DNA of 58,048 nt from NCBI GenBank assembly GCA_029936315.1, contig JAPYTD010000026.1, forward strand, positions 1 to 58,048, written 5' to 3'. The translations under genes were made by a program, and so were the position numbers. Below, one piece after another: positions 33,766 through 42,185 of this stretch (its first letter is position 1; each line of letters opens with the position of its first letter). The stretch comes from Planctomycetota bacterium (GTDB lineage Bacteria; Planctomycetota; UBA1135; UBA2386). The notes beneath the pieces were generated by a model. That model did not search any database, was not told where the DNA came from, and was given only the letters and a program-made list of their open reading frames with translations.

Positions 33766-35142
33766 ATGATCGAACTCCGCCAACGCGCCGGCTTGTGTCT
33801 CCTGACCGCGGTTGCGTCCGTGATGACCACTTCGCTGGTTGCGCAGGCTTCGACGATCACCGAGAAGCGCGTGAAAGAGACGGTCAGTTGGTTGGCATCG
33901 GACGATCGCAACGGCCGCGCAACCGGTAGTCCCGAGTTGGCCGAAGCTGGCGAGTGGTTGGTGGATCGCTTGGCGAAGGCGGGCCTCAAGCAACTTCGCG
34001 AAGGTTCGTGGTACCACGAGTTTGGGATCCCGGCGCAGCGCATCGACTCGGATGAGATTGCGGTGACGTTGACGTATCGCATCGCTAAGTCGGATACGGA
34101 GCTGAAGCTGGAGCCCGGCCGCGATGTCCGGCAGTGGTTGCCATCGGATGGCCTCAAGGGCGATGAGAGTTGCACCGTGGCGGCGATCACCGATCCAGTG
34201 TTGCAGCGTCTGTTGCGTGTGCGCGCTGCGCGTCGCCCGATCATCATCGAGGTTGATGAAAAGCACGCCTACTGGAAGGCTTCCGAAGGCAAGCACTCGG
34301 TGCTCATTGGTCGCCGCAGGGCCGCGCGTCCGATGTTCTTGGTGCGCTCCGGGTTGTTGCCGAAGATATTGGCCAACAAGGATGTCGAGTGGTCTGCGCT
34401 CTGGTCGGTCGCCGCGCCCGAGAAGATGGACATGCCCCAGCGCAATGTCGTGGCATTGCTGCCGGCGCGCGAAGGCAGCGATCGCCAGGATGAATACATC
34501 GTCGTCAGCGCACACTACGACCACATTGGGGTTGGCGCGGCGGTGAACGGCGACTCGATCAACAACGGCGCCGATGACAACGCGTCCGGCACAACAGCAG
34601 TCGTGATGTTGGCCGAAGCGATGGCCAAGATGCCGGCGCCGCGTCGCAATATCCTGTTCGTGTGTTTTGCTGCCGAGGAGCGCGGTTTGCTCGGCTCGAA
34701 GGCCTTCTGTGCCCAGCCCCCGTTGCCGCTCAAGAGCGTCGTCGCCAACCTCAACATCGAAATGATCGGTCGCCCCGAATCGGGTAACGAAGGCAAGGCC
34801 TGGGTCACCGGCAGTGGCTTCAGCGATTTTGCGTCAATCTGCGATGGCGCGCTGGCCAAGACCGGCGCTTCGTTGGTCGACTTCCAGATGGCCAACCAGT
34901 TGTTCGCGCAGAGCGACAACTTCTCCTTCGCGAAAAAGGGTGTCGTGGCGCACTCGATCAGCGCTGGCTCGCTGCACCGCGATTACCATCGGCCGGGCGA
35001 TGAAGTAGCCAAACTGAACATCCCGCACATGACGAAGATCATCCGCGGGTTGCTCGACGTCACGTCGGAGTTGGCCGAACGTGACCATGCGCCGGCGTGG
35101 TCGGCGAAAGGCGAAGCCTTGCTCAAGCGCATGCGGCGCTGA
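33766..35142 (+). CDS. Exported M28-family zinc aminopeptidase
   Basis: The 458-residue product has a signal peptide (hydrophobic GLCLLTAVASVMTTSLVAQ) followed by a ~190-residue N-terminal region and an M28 catalytic domain. The two-zinc site is complete: VVSAHYDHIG (His and catalytic Asp), NNGADDNASGT (bridging Asp), CFAAEERGLLGSKAF (catalytic Glu and zinc Glu), NIEMIGR (Asp/Glu position) and a late HRDYHRPGDE (His). It is therefore a secreted or periplasmic exopeptidase releasing N-terminal amino acids. The ATG at 33766 follows the putative terminator. It is convergent with the lipoprotein gene downstream, 18 bp away. Confidence 0.88.
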   Translation: MIELRQRAGLCLLTAVASVMTTSLVAQASTITEKRVKETVSWLASDDRNGRATGSPELAEAGEWLVDRLAKAGLKQLREGSWYHEFGIPAQRIDSDEIAVTLTYRIAKSDTELKLEPGRDVRQWLPSDGLKGDESCTVAAITDPVLQRLLRVRAARRPIIIEVDEKHAYWKASEGKHSVLIGRRRAARPMFLVRSGLLPKILANKDVEWSALWSVAAPEKMDMPQRNVVALLPAREGSDRQDEYIVVSAHYDHIGVGAAVNGDSINNGADDNASGTTAVVMLAEAMAKMPAPRRNILFVCFAAEERGLLGSKAFCAQPPLPLKSVVANLNIEMIGRPESGNEGKAWVTGSGFSDFASICDGALAKTGASLVDFQMANQLFAQSDNFSFAKKGVVAHSISAGSLHRDYHRPGDEVAKLNIPHMTKIIRGLLDVTSELAERDHAPAWSAKGEALLKRMRR

Positions 35143-35160
35143 TTGCAGCGCTGGGGCGAC

Positions 35161-35784
35161 CTAGTAGCCGCGTGGCCCGCCGGGGAGCTGGTAACCAGGA
35201 CCGGAGTTGGTGCGCACGTCATTCTGGCCGCGGTTCTTGATGATCACTGGCGCGGGTAGCTTGAGCGCGCGCGATGGGATCGGCGGGTCGAGCGGCTCCT
35301 CGTCCTGCTCCTGGTCCGACACGCAACGAATGCGCCAGGTCCAACCTTGTTGCAGGTGGGCGTCGTAGGTGGGGGTGCGCAGCTCGTCGGCGAAGTAGCT
35401 GCCGCGCGCGATCGGCATCGGCACCGGCACGATGAGATGGGCGCTTTGCGACGAAACGATGCGGCCGTCGGCATCGAGAACGTCCAGGCTGACCCAGGTC
35501 TGCACGATCGGCTTCTTGGTGCGGTTCTGGTAGTGGAAACGGCACCTCAGATAGGTGCTACCAGGGAACCCGTCGAGCGTGATTTCGCGCACTGTGACTC
35601 GACCATGTCCTTCGAAGTCGAATTCGTGCACGCCCATGTTCTGTTCGCGAAACACTGTCTGGGCGACCTGGAAATCGGCCAGCTCGGTACGGAGCGCGTG
35701 GTCGGGACTATCGACGCCGACAGGAGTTGCACACGCGGCTGCGAGCAGCAGAGGGATAGCGGCAAGGGTGCGACGTGGGTTCAT
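35161..35784 (-). CDS. YcfL-like (DUF1425) lipoprotein
   Basis: The 207-residue product has a lipoprotein signal (LAAIPLLLAAACATP, lipobox A-A-A-C). The soluble region has a YcfL-like core: RCRFHYQNRTKKPIVQTWVSLDVLDADGRIV, where the R-x-x-N-x-T and W-x-x-D patterns fit DUF1425. DUF1425/YcfL proteins are outer-membrane-associated lipoproteins of unknown function, often near LpoB. The C-terminal ~45 residues are Pro/Gly rich. The ATG at 35784 is selected since the signal begins there; upstream codons belong to the divergent leader. No LpoB-like partner is next to it. Confidence 0.7.
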   Translation of the reverse strand: MNPRRTLAAIPLLLAAACATPVGVDSPDHALRTELADFQVAQTVFREQNMGVHEFDFEGHGRVTVREITLDGFPGSTYLRCRFHYQNRTKKPIVQTWVSLDVLDADGRIVSSQSAHLIVPVPMPIARGSYFADELRTPTYDAHLQQGWTWRIRCVSDQEQDEEPLDPPIPSRALKLPAPVIIKNRGQNDVRTNSGPGYQLPGGPRGY

Positions 35785-35957
35785 GATGACTTCGTTTGCA
35801 AGATGTGGGCCAGAGCGCTCCGGGAATCTCAGCATTGCCAAGGTGACGGGCGCTACCGCCGGCTGCGACGGCAATGGTAGCGCGAACCTTCCCCGCGAGC
35901 TGGCCAGCAGCGTTTTCCTTTGACGGCCCAGGCCGCGGGAACCATCCTGGCTGCCAC

Positions 35958-37466
35958 ATGTTCGATTCGCTCGCTACCGCTCTTGGCAACGCCTACAAGA
36001 GCCTCGTCGGTCAAAAGACCCTGACGGAGGCCAACGTCGACGATGGCATCCGCGCCGTCCGTCAAGCCCTGCTGGAAGCCGACGTCAACTTCCAGGTTGC
36101 CAAGGAGTTCGTTGCCGACGTTCGCCAGCGCGTGGTCGGCAACAAGGTCATCGAGTCGGTCGATCCTGGTTCTCAGTTCGTCAAGTGCTTCCACGATGCC
36201 TTGACTGACCTGCTCGGCGGCCAGGCCACCGGGTTGCCGGTCGCCGACAAGGGCCCGCTCGTGCTGATGATGTGCGGTCTGCAAGGTAGCGGTAAGACGA
36301 CGACCTGTGCGAAGCTCGCGCTGCATCTGCGCAAGGACAAGAAGAAGAAGCCGCTGTTGGTTGCGGCCGACTTGCAACGTCCCGCTGCGGTGCAACAGCT
36401 GCAGAGTCTCGGCAAGCAGCTCGGCATCGACGTCTATGCCGAACCGACGTCCAAACGGCCAGCAGAGGTCTGCAAGTCCAGCTTGGCCTACGCCAAGAAG
36501 CACGGCCACGACGTCGTCATTCTCGATACCGCCGGTCGCCTGCACATCGACGAAGTGTTGATGCAGGAAGTGCAAGACGTGCATTCGGCGAGCAAGCCGC
36601 ACGGCGTGTTGCTGGTCAGCGACTCGATGCTCGGCCAGGATGCGGTCAACTCCGCCAAGGAGTTCCACGCGCGCCTGCCGCTGCACGGCTTGATCCTGAC
36701 CAAGACCGACGGCGACTCGCGCGGCGGCGCCGCGTTGTCGATTGTCAAGATCACTGGCCGGCCGATCCTGTTCGCCGGTGTCGGCGAGAAGCTCGAAGAC
36801 CTCGAGGTGTTTGATCCGAGCCGCATGGCCGGGCGCATTCTCGGTATGGGTGACGTGGTCGGCTTGGTGGAGCGTGCCGAGCAGGTCATCGATCAACGCG
36901 AGGCGGAAAAGCAGGCCAAGAAACTGCAGAAGGGCAGCTTCAACTTCGAAGACTTCCTGTCGCAGTTGAACATGATCCGCAAGATGGGCCCGCTGAAGAA
37001 AGTGCTCGGCATGCTGCCGGGGGTCGGCGCGGCCTTGAAGAACGTCGATCTCGATGACAAGCACTTCAAACGCCTCGAAGCCATGATCCAGTCGATGACG
37101 GTGCGCGAACGTCGTCACCCGCAGACCATCGACGTGCAGCGGCGTCGCCGCATTGCCGCCGGTTCGGGCAACAAGCTCGAGGCCGTGCATGGCTTGATCA
37201 AGCAGTTCAAGGGCATGCAGGACATGATGAAGAAGCTCGGCAAGGGGGGCATGGGCGCCCTCGGCGACCTGATGGGCGGCGGCGGCATGGGGGGCATGGG
37301 CGGGATGGGTGGCCTCGGTGGCACGGGCGGTGGCCTTGGCGGCCTTGGCGGCATGGGCGGCGGCCTCGGGGGCCTCGGCGGCATGCCCGGACTCGGTGGT
37401 GGCAAGGGCCGCGGCAAGGGCCGCGGCTTCCCGGGTGGGGGCTTTCCCGGTGGCCGGCGTCGCTAG
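35958..37466 (+). CDS. ffh: Signal recognition particle GTPase Ffh
   Basis: The 502-residue product is a complete SRP54. N domain at residues 1-85 (MFDSLATALGNAYKSLVGQK, ALLEADVNFQVAKEF), then G domain with GLQGSGKTTTCAKLA (P-loop), LVAADLQRPAAVQQLQSLG, VVILDTAGRLHIDEVL (G3), LTKTDGDSRGGAALSI (G4). The M domain has the methionine-rich helices LSQLNMIRKMGPLKKVLGMLPG. It binds signal peptides and 4.5S RNA and delivers ribosomes to the membrane. The end is unusual: about 70 residues of Gly/Met/Leu repeats followed by GRGKGRGFPGGGFPGGRRR. rpsP follows after 102 bp, a common ffh-rpsP arrangement. Confidence 0.95.
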   Translation: MFDSLATALGNAYKSLVGQKTLTEANVDDGIRAVRQALLEADVNFQVAKEFVADVRQRVVGNKVIESVDPGSQFVKCFHDALTDLLGGQATGLPVADKGPLVLMMCGLQGSGKTTTCAKLALHLRKDKKKKPLLVAADLQRPAAVQQLQSLGKQLGIDVYAEPTSKRPAEVCKSSLAYAKKHGHDVVILDTAGRLHIDEVLMQEVQDVHSASKPHGVLLVSDSMLGQDAVNSAKEFHARLPLHGLILTKTDGDSRGGAALSIVKITGRPILFAGVGEKLEDLEVFDPSRMAGRILGMGDVVGLVERAEQVIDQREAEKQAKKLQKGSFNFEDFLSQLNMIRKMGPLKKVLGMLPGVGAALKNVDLDDKHFKRLEAMIQSMTVRERRHPQTIDVQRRRRIAAGSGNKLEAVHGLIKQFKGMQDMMKKLGKGGMGALGDLMGGGGMGGMGGMGGLGGTGGGLGGLGGMGGGLGGLGGMPGLGGGKGRGKGRGFPGGGFPGGRRR

Positions 37467-37568
37467 AAGCGTCAGGACCAGTCAAAAACAACTGGCAACG
37501 GCCTTCGCGATCTGCTTCATTGTTCGCCCACTTTCGCGGCACCCCCGACGACCCGGAGACCATTTCCC

Positions 37569-37955
37569 TTGGCAGTCACGCTACGTCTAAAACGCTTTGG
37601 ACGCCTTAACCACCCCACCTACCGGGTGGTGGCGACCGACCCTCGCTTCCCGCGAGATGGTCGCATTATCGAGTCCCTCGGCTACTACCTCCCGCTCATG
37701 CCTCGTGAGCAGGAGCAACTGAAACTCAACACCGAGCGAGTTTCTTACTGGCTCTCGGTTGGCGCCAAGCCGTCTGAGACGGTGGCTGCAATGATCGAGC
37801 GCTCCGGCGTCACGATCCCCAAGCCGAAGAAGCCCGCGCGTGGCAAGAGCAAGGGTGCTCCCGCACCGTTCAAGCCGCCGAAGAAGAAGGTGCGCAAGCC
37901 CAAGGCGCAAAAGCGTGCCGAAAAGGAAGCGCGCGAAGCGGCCGAGAAGAAGTAG
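37569..37955 (+). CDS. rpsP: 30S ribosomal protein S16
   Basis: The 128-residue product carries the S16 core VTLRLKRFGRLNHPTYRVV and DPRFPRDGRIIESLGYYLP, with LSVGAKPSETV downstream. It is longer than typical S16 (~80-90) because of a Lys/Ala/Pro-rich tail of ~45 residues (KKPARGKSKGAPAPFKPPKK). The start is a TTG (37569). It follows ffh. The usual partners rimM, trmD and rplS are absent; the next gene is an unrelated hypothetical. Confidence 0.92.
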   Translation: MAVTLRLKRFGRLNHPTYRVVATDPRFPRDGRIIESLGYYLPLMPREQEQLKLNTERVSYWLSVGAKPSETVAAMIERSGVTIPKPKKPARGKSKGAPAPFKPPKKKVRKPKAQKRAEKEAREAAEKK

Positions 37956-38065
37956 GCCGCGTTAGGCCACTCAGTTGTCATTGACCGTGCGTTCTTGTTG
38001 CGATTGCTGGGTGCATCCCGGCAACTGTGATCCCCGAAGCTGATAGCCGACCCCCGAGGCGCGTC

Positions 38066-39031
38066 GTGCCGACGAAGAAGAAGTCCAAAGCTGCTGTAGC
38101 CGCCAAGAAGGGCCCAGCCGACCCGCGCGAGCCCTTGGCGCCGACGCAGGCCAATTTGACCTCAGCTCTCAAGCAGCTGAAGGTGGTGTTGGCGGATATC
38201 CCGATCCCGGATCCGATCATTGAGGAACCGGTCATCGAGGAATCGGCTGCCGGGAAACCTGCTGCGGGGAAACCTGGCGCCGGCAAGTCTGGTGCTAGTG
38301 ACTCTGGTTCAGAATCCACGCCACCGGCAGCCAGCGGTGATGGCGACAAGGTGGATGGCGATGGCGAAGGCCAGCAGAAGGAAACTCAGCAGCCGGAAGC
38401 TCCGCAGCCGGTGCCAAAGCCGATCGAGCGCCTGCCGAAGCTCGACTACGTCGACGCGATGCTGCACCTCTACTTCTCGCACGGCTTGGCGTGTGGCTAC
38501 GGCCAGGAAGTGCGCCGCCGCATCGAAGAGGGCTTTGTCGATCGCAACGAGTTCCGCGTCACCGAGGCCTTCGAAGTCGAGGAACTGCTGCAGGATCTCG
38601 AGATCCCGGATCTGTTCCACCGCTGCCTCGCCGTGCGCGAGTCCGTTGCCCAGGTCTACAACGACCAGAACGGCGTGCACATGACCTTCCTGCGGGACGC
38701 GGGTATCGGCGACCGGACGACGTTTTTCCAACGCGTGCCGGCGATCGAAGACCACGTCGTGTCCTTCATCAGCAACCTGCTGGCGCTCGAAGAGGTGGCG
38801 TTCTCGGAGAGGTCGACGCTGCGTGCCCAGCAACGCCTTGGGCTCGATCCCAAGAGCAGTTCGACCGCCAAGTTCATCGATGAATTGCGCGTCTGCCTGA
38901 AGCCATACGGACACATTCCGGTGTCCATCGGCCCGCACGGCAAGGACGGTAAGCCCAGCTTCAAGCACAAGCTGTCGCCGGCCTGCATCCTGGTGCGCCT
39001 GGCGCCGATCGTGAAGGTCCGGCGTCGCTAG
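38066..39031 (+). CDS. Hypothetical protein with pentapeptide tandem array
   Basis: From GTG 38066 the product has 321 residues; GAGG at 38055-38058 supports this start over GTG 38027. The first ~120 residues are low-complexity: basic (PTKKKSKAAVAAKKG), then an array of five-residue units (IIEEP, VIEES, AAGKP, AAGKP, GAGKS, GASDS) encoded by 15-bp DNA repeats. The C-terminal ~200 residues are a conserved-looking helical domain with YVDAMLHLYFSHGLACGYG and FLRDAGIGDRTTFFQRVP. I do not recognise a family. It sits between rpsP and maf on the same strand. Ends with the basic VKVRRR. Confidence 0.7.
   Translation: MPTKKKSKAAVAAKKGPADPREPLAPTQANLTSALKQLKVVLADIPIPDPIIEEPVIEESAAGKPAAGKPGAGKSGASDSGSESTPPAASGDGDKVDGDGEGQQKETQQPEAPQPVPKPIERLPKLDYVDAMLHLYFSHGLACGYGQEVRRRIEEGFVDRNEFRVTEAFEVEELLQDLEIPDLFHRCLAVRESVAQVYNDQNGVHMTFLRDAGIGDRTTFFQRVPAIEDHVVSFISNLLALEEVAFSERSTLRAQQRLGLDPKSSSTAKFIDELRVCLKPYGHIPVSIGPHGKDGKPSFKHKLSPACILVRLAPIVKVRRR
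38216..38305. repeat. 15-bp tandem array, six diverged units
   Basis: Six head-to-tail 15-bp units run from 38216 to 38305; the pair 38246-38260 and 38261-38275 differ at one base. Each unit is five codons, so unit number can change without a frameshift. Confidence 0.8.
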
Positions 39032-39118
39032 ACTAGAAGTGCAAAGGCGATAGGCAATCCTCCTACCGCTCCTTCGAAAGGCTCTTGCGGTGCCCGTGCC
39101 GTCGGCGACGATGGTGGT

Positions 39119-39721
39119 GTGGCCGAATCCTTCGACCTCTACCTGGCCTCCAAATCGCCCCGCCGGCGCGAACTGTTGACGCAGGCCGGCATGCGCTTCG
39201 CATGTTGCGAACCTGGCGAAGAGTACGAGGCAGGCGGCAGCGAGCTCGACTGCGAAGGCGGGGATCCGATGGCGCTCGCGCAACTCCGGGCCCGGCGCAA
39301 GGCCTTGCACGCGCAGGTCGTGGCCGCCGATGTGCCGGTTCTGGCAGTCGATACCGTGGTCGACCTGGCTGGCAGCGAACTCGGCAAGGCCGCCGATCGG
39401 GATGCCGCCGCTGCATTGTTGGCGCGGCTCGCCGGCCACGAGCACCGCGTGCATACCGCGCATTGCCTGTTCATTCCCGCCGACCCTGAGCACGTCTTCG
39501 AAGAGACCGCGACTTCCATCGTTTTGTGTGGGTCCCCAACTGCGGCGCGCGTGACGCGCTATCTCGACAGCGACCAGTGGCGCGGCAAGGCCGGCGGATA
39601 CGGCATCCAAGATACCCAGCAGGACTTCCTGCGTCTGGTCTCCGGCTCGTTCGACACGGTGGTTGGCTTGCATGTGGCAGCCGTTCTGCGATTGCTGCAG
39701 GCAGCGAGGGCGCGCACATGA
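39119..39721 (+). CDS. maf: Maf-like nucleoside triphosphate pyrophosphatase
   Basis: The 200-residue product has the Maf signature at the N-terminus: LYLASKSPRRRELLTQAGMRF (S-x-S-P-R-R-x-E-L-L). A later VLAVDTVVDLAGSELGKAAD contains the metal-binding D-T-V-V/I-x-x-x-G-x-x-x-G-K-P-like segment, here G-K-A. GGYGIQDTQ resembles the G-Y-G-I-Q-G motif with an Asp for Gly. Maf proteins hydrolyse nucleotide triphosphates such as dTTP/UTP (and modified nucleotides) to monophosphates. The start is GTG 39119. Its stop overlaps the next ATG (ATGA). Confidence 0.85.
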   Translation: MAESFDLYLASKSPRRRELLTQAGMRFACCEPGEEYEAGGSELDCEGGDPMALAQLRARRKALHAQVVAADVPVLAVDTVVDLAGSELGKAADRDAAAALLARLAGHEHRVHTAHCLFIPADPEHVFEETATSIVLCGSPTAARVTRYLDSDQWRGKAGGYGIQDTQQDFLRLVSGSFDTVVGLHVAAVLRLLQAARART

Positions 39722-40425
39722 GGATGTGGCCACGTAGTCTGGCGGCGCGACTCGTGTGCGCGTTGTTGCTCGCGGCGGGCACCGTCGTCGTGCTGTCGCT
39801 GGTGGTCGAAAACTTCGAGACTGTGCCGAAGCCGACCAAGCGCGCTTCGGGGCTTGAGGCACTAGTGGGTGGCTCTGTTGGCGGGGCGGCCAATCCAAAA
39901 AGGCCTGCCGGCGACAACTTCGGCGGGGGGGGACGGGACCCACTGGTGGTCTCGGGCCGGGTGCTGGCCAACAACAAGAAGACCCAAATGGCGACAACGA
40001 CGTCGCTGCCACCGACTGCCAGGCAGGCGCGACCCACCACGGCCAGTCGTGCGTCTTACGAAGTGGCCCGGCGCCTTCGGCCAACCAAAGGCACGATTCT
40101 GCTCGCTCACCGCGAGTCGTCGCTGGCTCCCGATGTTTTGCCGGTGGTCGAGATTCTGGCCAGCGGCGAACTAGTTTTGCGCCGGCCAGAACCGCGGGCG
40201 AGCGGTCCGCTGCAGGCGTCGGCGCTGTCCGGCGAGGGCCATGGCGCCGGCGTTGTGCTGCCTGCGCAGAACCTCGAAAAGCTGTCGCCCGCGGCCCGTG
40301 GGGCGCTGCTTGCCCTGTTGCAGCAGTGGCTGCTGGAACGGCCCGTGAGCCCGGCAAAGCTGCAATCCAGCGACATTCTGATGTCGAAAGCCGCGGTCCG
40401 GCGGCTGCTCAGCTGGGTTCCGTAG
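39718..40425 (+). CDS. Hypothetical protein with single N-terminal membrane segment
   Basis: The 235-residue product begins with a hydrophobic segment (LVCALLLAAGTVVVLSLVV) after a basic MRMWPRSLAARL. It then has a Gly/Pro/Thr-rich ~90-residue linker and a soluble C-terminal domain ending in AAVRRLLSWVP. No family recognised. The ATG overlaps the maf stop, so the two are translationally coupled. Confidence 0.55.
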   Translation: MRMWPRSLAARLVCALLLAAGTVVVLSLVVENFETVPKPTKRASGLEALVGGSVGGAANPKRPAGDNFGGGGRDPLVVSGRVLANNKKTQMATTTSLPPTARQARPTTASRASYEVARRLRPTKGTILLAHRESSLAPDVLPVVEILASGELVLRRPEPRASGPLQASALSGEGHGAGVVLPAQNLEKLSPAARGALLALLQQWLLERPVSPAKLQSSDILMSKAAVRRLLSWVP

Positions 40426-40515
40426 GCAAGCCGGCACCGCGAAGTAGTTGACGTCCTGGCGGATGGGCCTACACTCCTTCGCCCCTGTTGCATCGTTTGG
40501 TGCAAGTGGTTCGCC

Positions 40516-40746
40516 ATGAAAGCTGATATCCACCCGAAGTACGTCGAATGCAAGGCTAGCTGCGCCTGCGGCCACACCTTCACCACCAAGTCCATCAAGA
40601 CGGAGATCCGTACGGATATCTGTGGCGAGTGTCACCCGTTCTACACGGGTGCGCAGAAGTTCGTCGACACGGCTGGCCGCGTTGACAAGTTCCGCAAGCG
40701 CTACGCCAATTCGCCGATGGCCAAGAAGGAAGCGAAGACGGATTAG
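40516..40746 (+). CDS. rpmE: 50S ribosomal protein L31, zinc-binding (C+) form
   Basis: The 76-residue product starts [20 protein letters not shown] and later has [13 protein letters not shown]. This gives the zinc-binding cysteines typical of the C+ L31 paralogue, with HPFYTG as the family signature. It is in the classic order rpmE-prfA. A likely intrinsic terminator (40749-40780) follows, so prfA probably has its own promoter. Confidence 0.95.
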   Translation: MKADIHPKYVECKASCACGHTFTTKSIKTEIRTDICGECHPFYTGAQKFVDTAGRVDKFRKRYANSPMAKKEAKTD

Positions 40747-40748
40747 CT

Positions 40749-40780
40749 GAGCAGCACAGCTGCTCGCTCCGTTATTTTCT
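40749..40780 (+). terminator. Intrinsic terminator candidate after rpmE
   Basis: gagcagc (40749-40755) pairs perfectly with gctgctc (40759-40765) around the 3-base loop aca. A T-rich run (gttattttct, 40771-40780) follows five bases later. It starts 2 bp past the rpmE stop. Confidence 0.55.
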
Positions 40781-40816
40781 TGCCGGCGGCAGCTGTTTTC
40801 TTGCCGGCGGCAGCTG
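40775..40816. repeat. Exact 21-bp tandem duplication between rpmE and prfA
   Basis: ttttcttgccggcggcagctg at 40775-40795 is repeated exactly at 40796-40816. It begins in the T-run of the putative terminator. Confidence 0.9.
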
Positions 40817-40821
40817 GCACC

Positions 40822-40869
40822 GGGCTCGCGATCACTGGGCTTGCGATCTCGATGGGTTGCGAAGGTCAC
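40822..40869. repeat. Degenerate 15-17-bp tandem units upstream of prfA
   Basis: Three units beginning ggg(c)t(c/t)gcga (40822-40836, 40837-40853, 40854-40869) directly follow the 21-bp duplication. Similarity is clear for the first two, weak for the third. Confidence 0.5.
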
Positions 40870-40892
40870 GCTGTTAGCTTGGAGTCATTCTG

Positions 40893-41972
40893 ATGACGCA
40901 GTTGCATGCAAAGGTCCAGCAACGTCTCGACCGCCTGGTCGCTCGCGCTAACGAGCTGATGGCGCTGTCGGTAACGCCTGAGGTGCTCGCCGACCCCGAG
41001 AAGATGTCGAAGATCCATCGCGAACTCGGCGGCGCCACGCCCGTCGTACGGCGCTACCAGGACTTCCAGAAGAAGGTCCGCGAGCTCGACGACAACCGCT
41101 CCCTGCTCGATGGCGACGATGCCGACCTGGCGGAGTTGGCGGGCGCCGAGATCCCCGATCTGGAAGCGTCGATCGCGTCGGAGTCCGAAGCGTTGCTCGA
41201 TCTGATGTTGGCCGACGTCGGTGATGATCGTCGCAACTGCATTGTCGAAATCCGCGCCGGCACCGGTGGCGATGAGGCCGCTCTGTTCGTGCGCGACCTG
41301 ATCGGACTCTATCAGCGATATGGCGCCCGCATGGGTTGGAGCGTCGAGCCGATGTCCTCGGTGCCGACCGAGACCGGCGGCTTCAAGGAAGCCGTGTTCA
41401 CGGTCCGTGGCACGAGCGTGTTCCACTACCTGCAGTTCGAATCGGGCGGCCATCGCGTGCAACGCGTGCCCGAGACCGAGGCCAAGGGCCGCGTGCATAC
41501 GTCCGCCGCGACGGTTGCGGTGCTGCCCGAAGTCGAAGAGGTCGAGGTCCACATTGACCCGCAGGACCTGCGCTTGGACACCTATCGCGCCAGCGGTGCG
41601 GGTGGCCAGCACGTCAACAAGACCGACTCCGCGGTGCGCATTACGCACATCCCGACCGGCACCGTGGTCGCCTGCCAGGAGGAGCGCAGCCAGCTGAAGA
41701 ACCGCAACAAGGCGATGTCGCTGCTGCGTTCGCGCATCTACGAGTCGCAGCAGCGCGCCGCCGAAGCCGCTCGGGCTGCCGAACGGCGCGAACAGGTCGG
41801 TACTGGCGATCGCAGCGACCGCGTGCGCACCTACAACTTCCCGCAGGACCGCCTGACGGACCATCGGCTCAACAAGAACTTTCCGCTGGCGCAGATCATG
41901 GAAGGCAAACTTGAGCCGATTATCCAAGGCCTCCAGCACGCCCAGCGCGAACGCCGCATCGCCGAGCTGTAA
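40893..41972 (+). CDS. prfA: Peptide chain release factor 1
   Basis: The 359-residue protein is the usual RF1 length. The catalytic GGQ is in [20 protein letters not shown], and the tip region [15 protein letters not shown] is the RF1-type (P-A-T-equivalent) codon-recognition segment. [14 protein letters not shown] precedes it. It reads UAA and UAG stops and releases the peptide. The prmC gene that modifies its GGQ is two genes downstream. Confidence 0.95.
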   Translation: MTQLHAKVQQRLDRLVARANELMALSVTPEVLADPEKMSKIHRELGGATPVVRRYQDFQKKVRELDDNRSLLDGDDADLAELAGAEIPDLEASIASESEALLDLMLADVGDDRRNCIVEIRAGTGGDEAALFVRDLIGLYQRYGARMGWSVEPMSSVPTETGGFKEAVFTVRGTSVFHYLQFESGGHRVQRVPETEAKGRVHTSAATVAVLPEVEEVEVHIDPQDLRLDTYRASGAGGQHVNKTDSAVRITHIPTGTVVACQEERSQLKNRNKAMSLLRSRIYESQQRAAEAARAAERREQVGTGDRSDRVRTYNFPQDRLTDHRLNKNFPLAQIMEGKLEPIIQGLQHAQRERRIAEL

Positions 41973-42088
41973 TGCATCCTGGGACGCTCTCCGGCCGCAA
42001 TAATCCCTATCCGGACTGAACCTGCACCCGACCCAATCCGTGCGTGACCGATACCTGCTCACCTGCGCCGGAATCTTCCTTGACGGGG

Positions 42089-42110
42089 AATCCTGCGTGA
42101 TTCCTGCGTG
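42089..42110. repeat. 11-bp tandem duplication downstream of prfA
   Basis: a(a/t)tcctgcgtg occurs at 42089-42099 and again at 42100-42110 with one mismatch. It lies in the 213-bp spacer between prfA and the membrane-protein gene, where no other feature was seen. Confidence 0.6.
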
Positions 42111-42185
42111 ACTGACAGGCCCGGTTGCGCCACGATCTTCCGCCTTAAACCCCTCTCCCGCCCGACTCCCACGGAGCTAGAACTG

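Noticed and set aside
37240-37466. The ffh 3' end as a frameshifted or misassembled microsatellite
   Set aside because: The frame stays open through the repeats and ends in a normal TAG, with rpsP in its usual place downstream.
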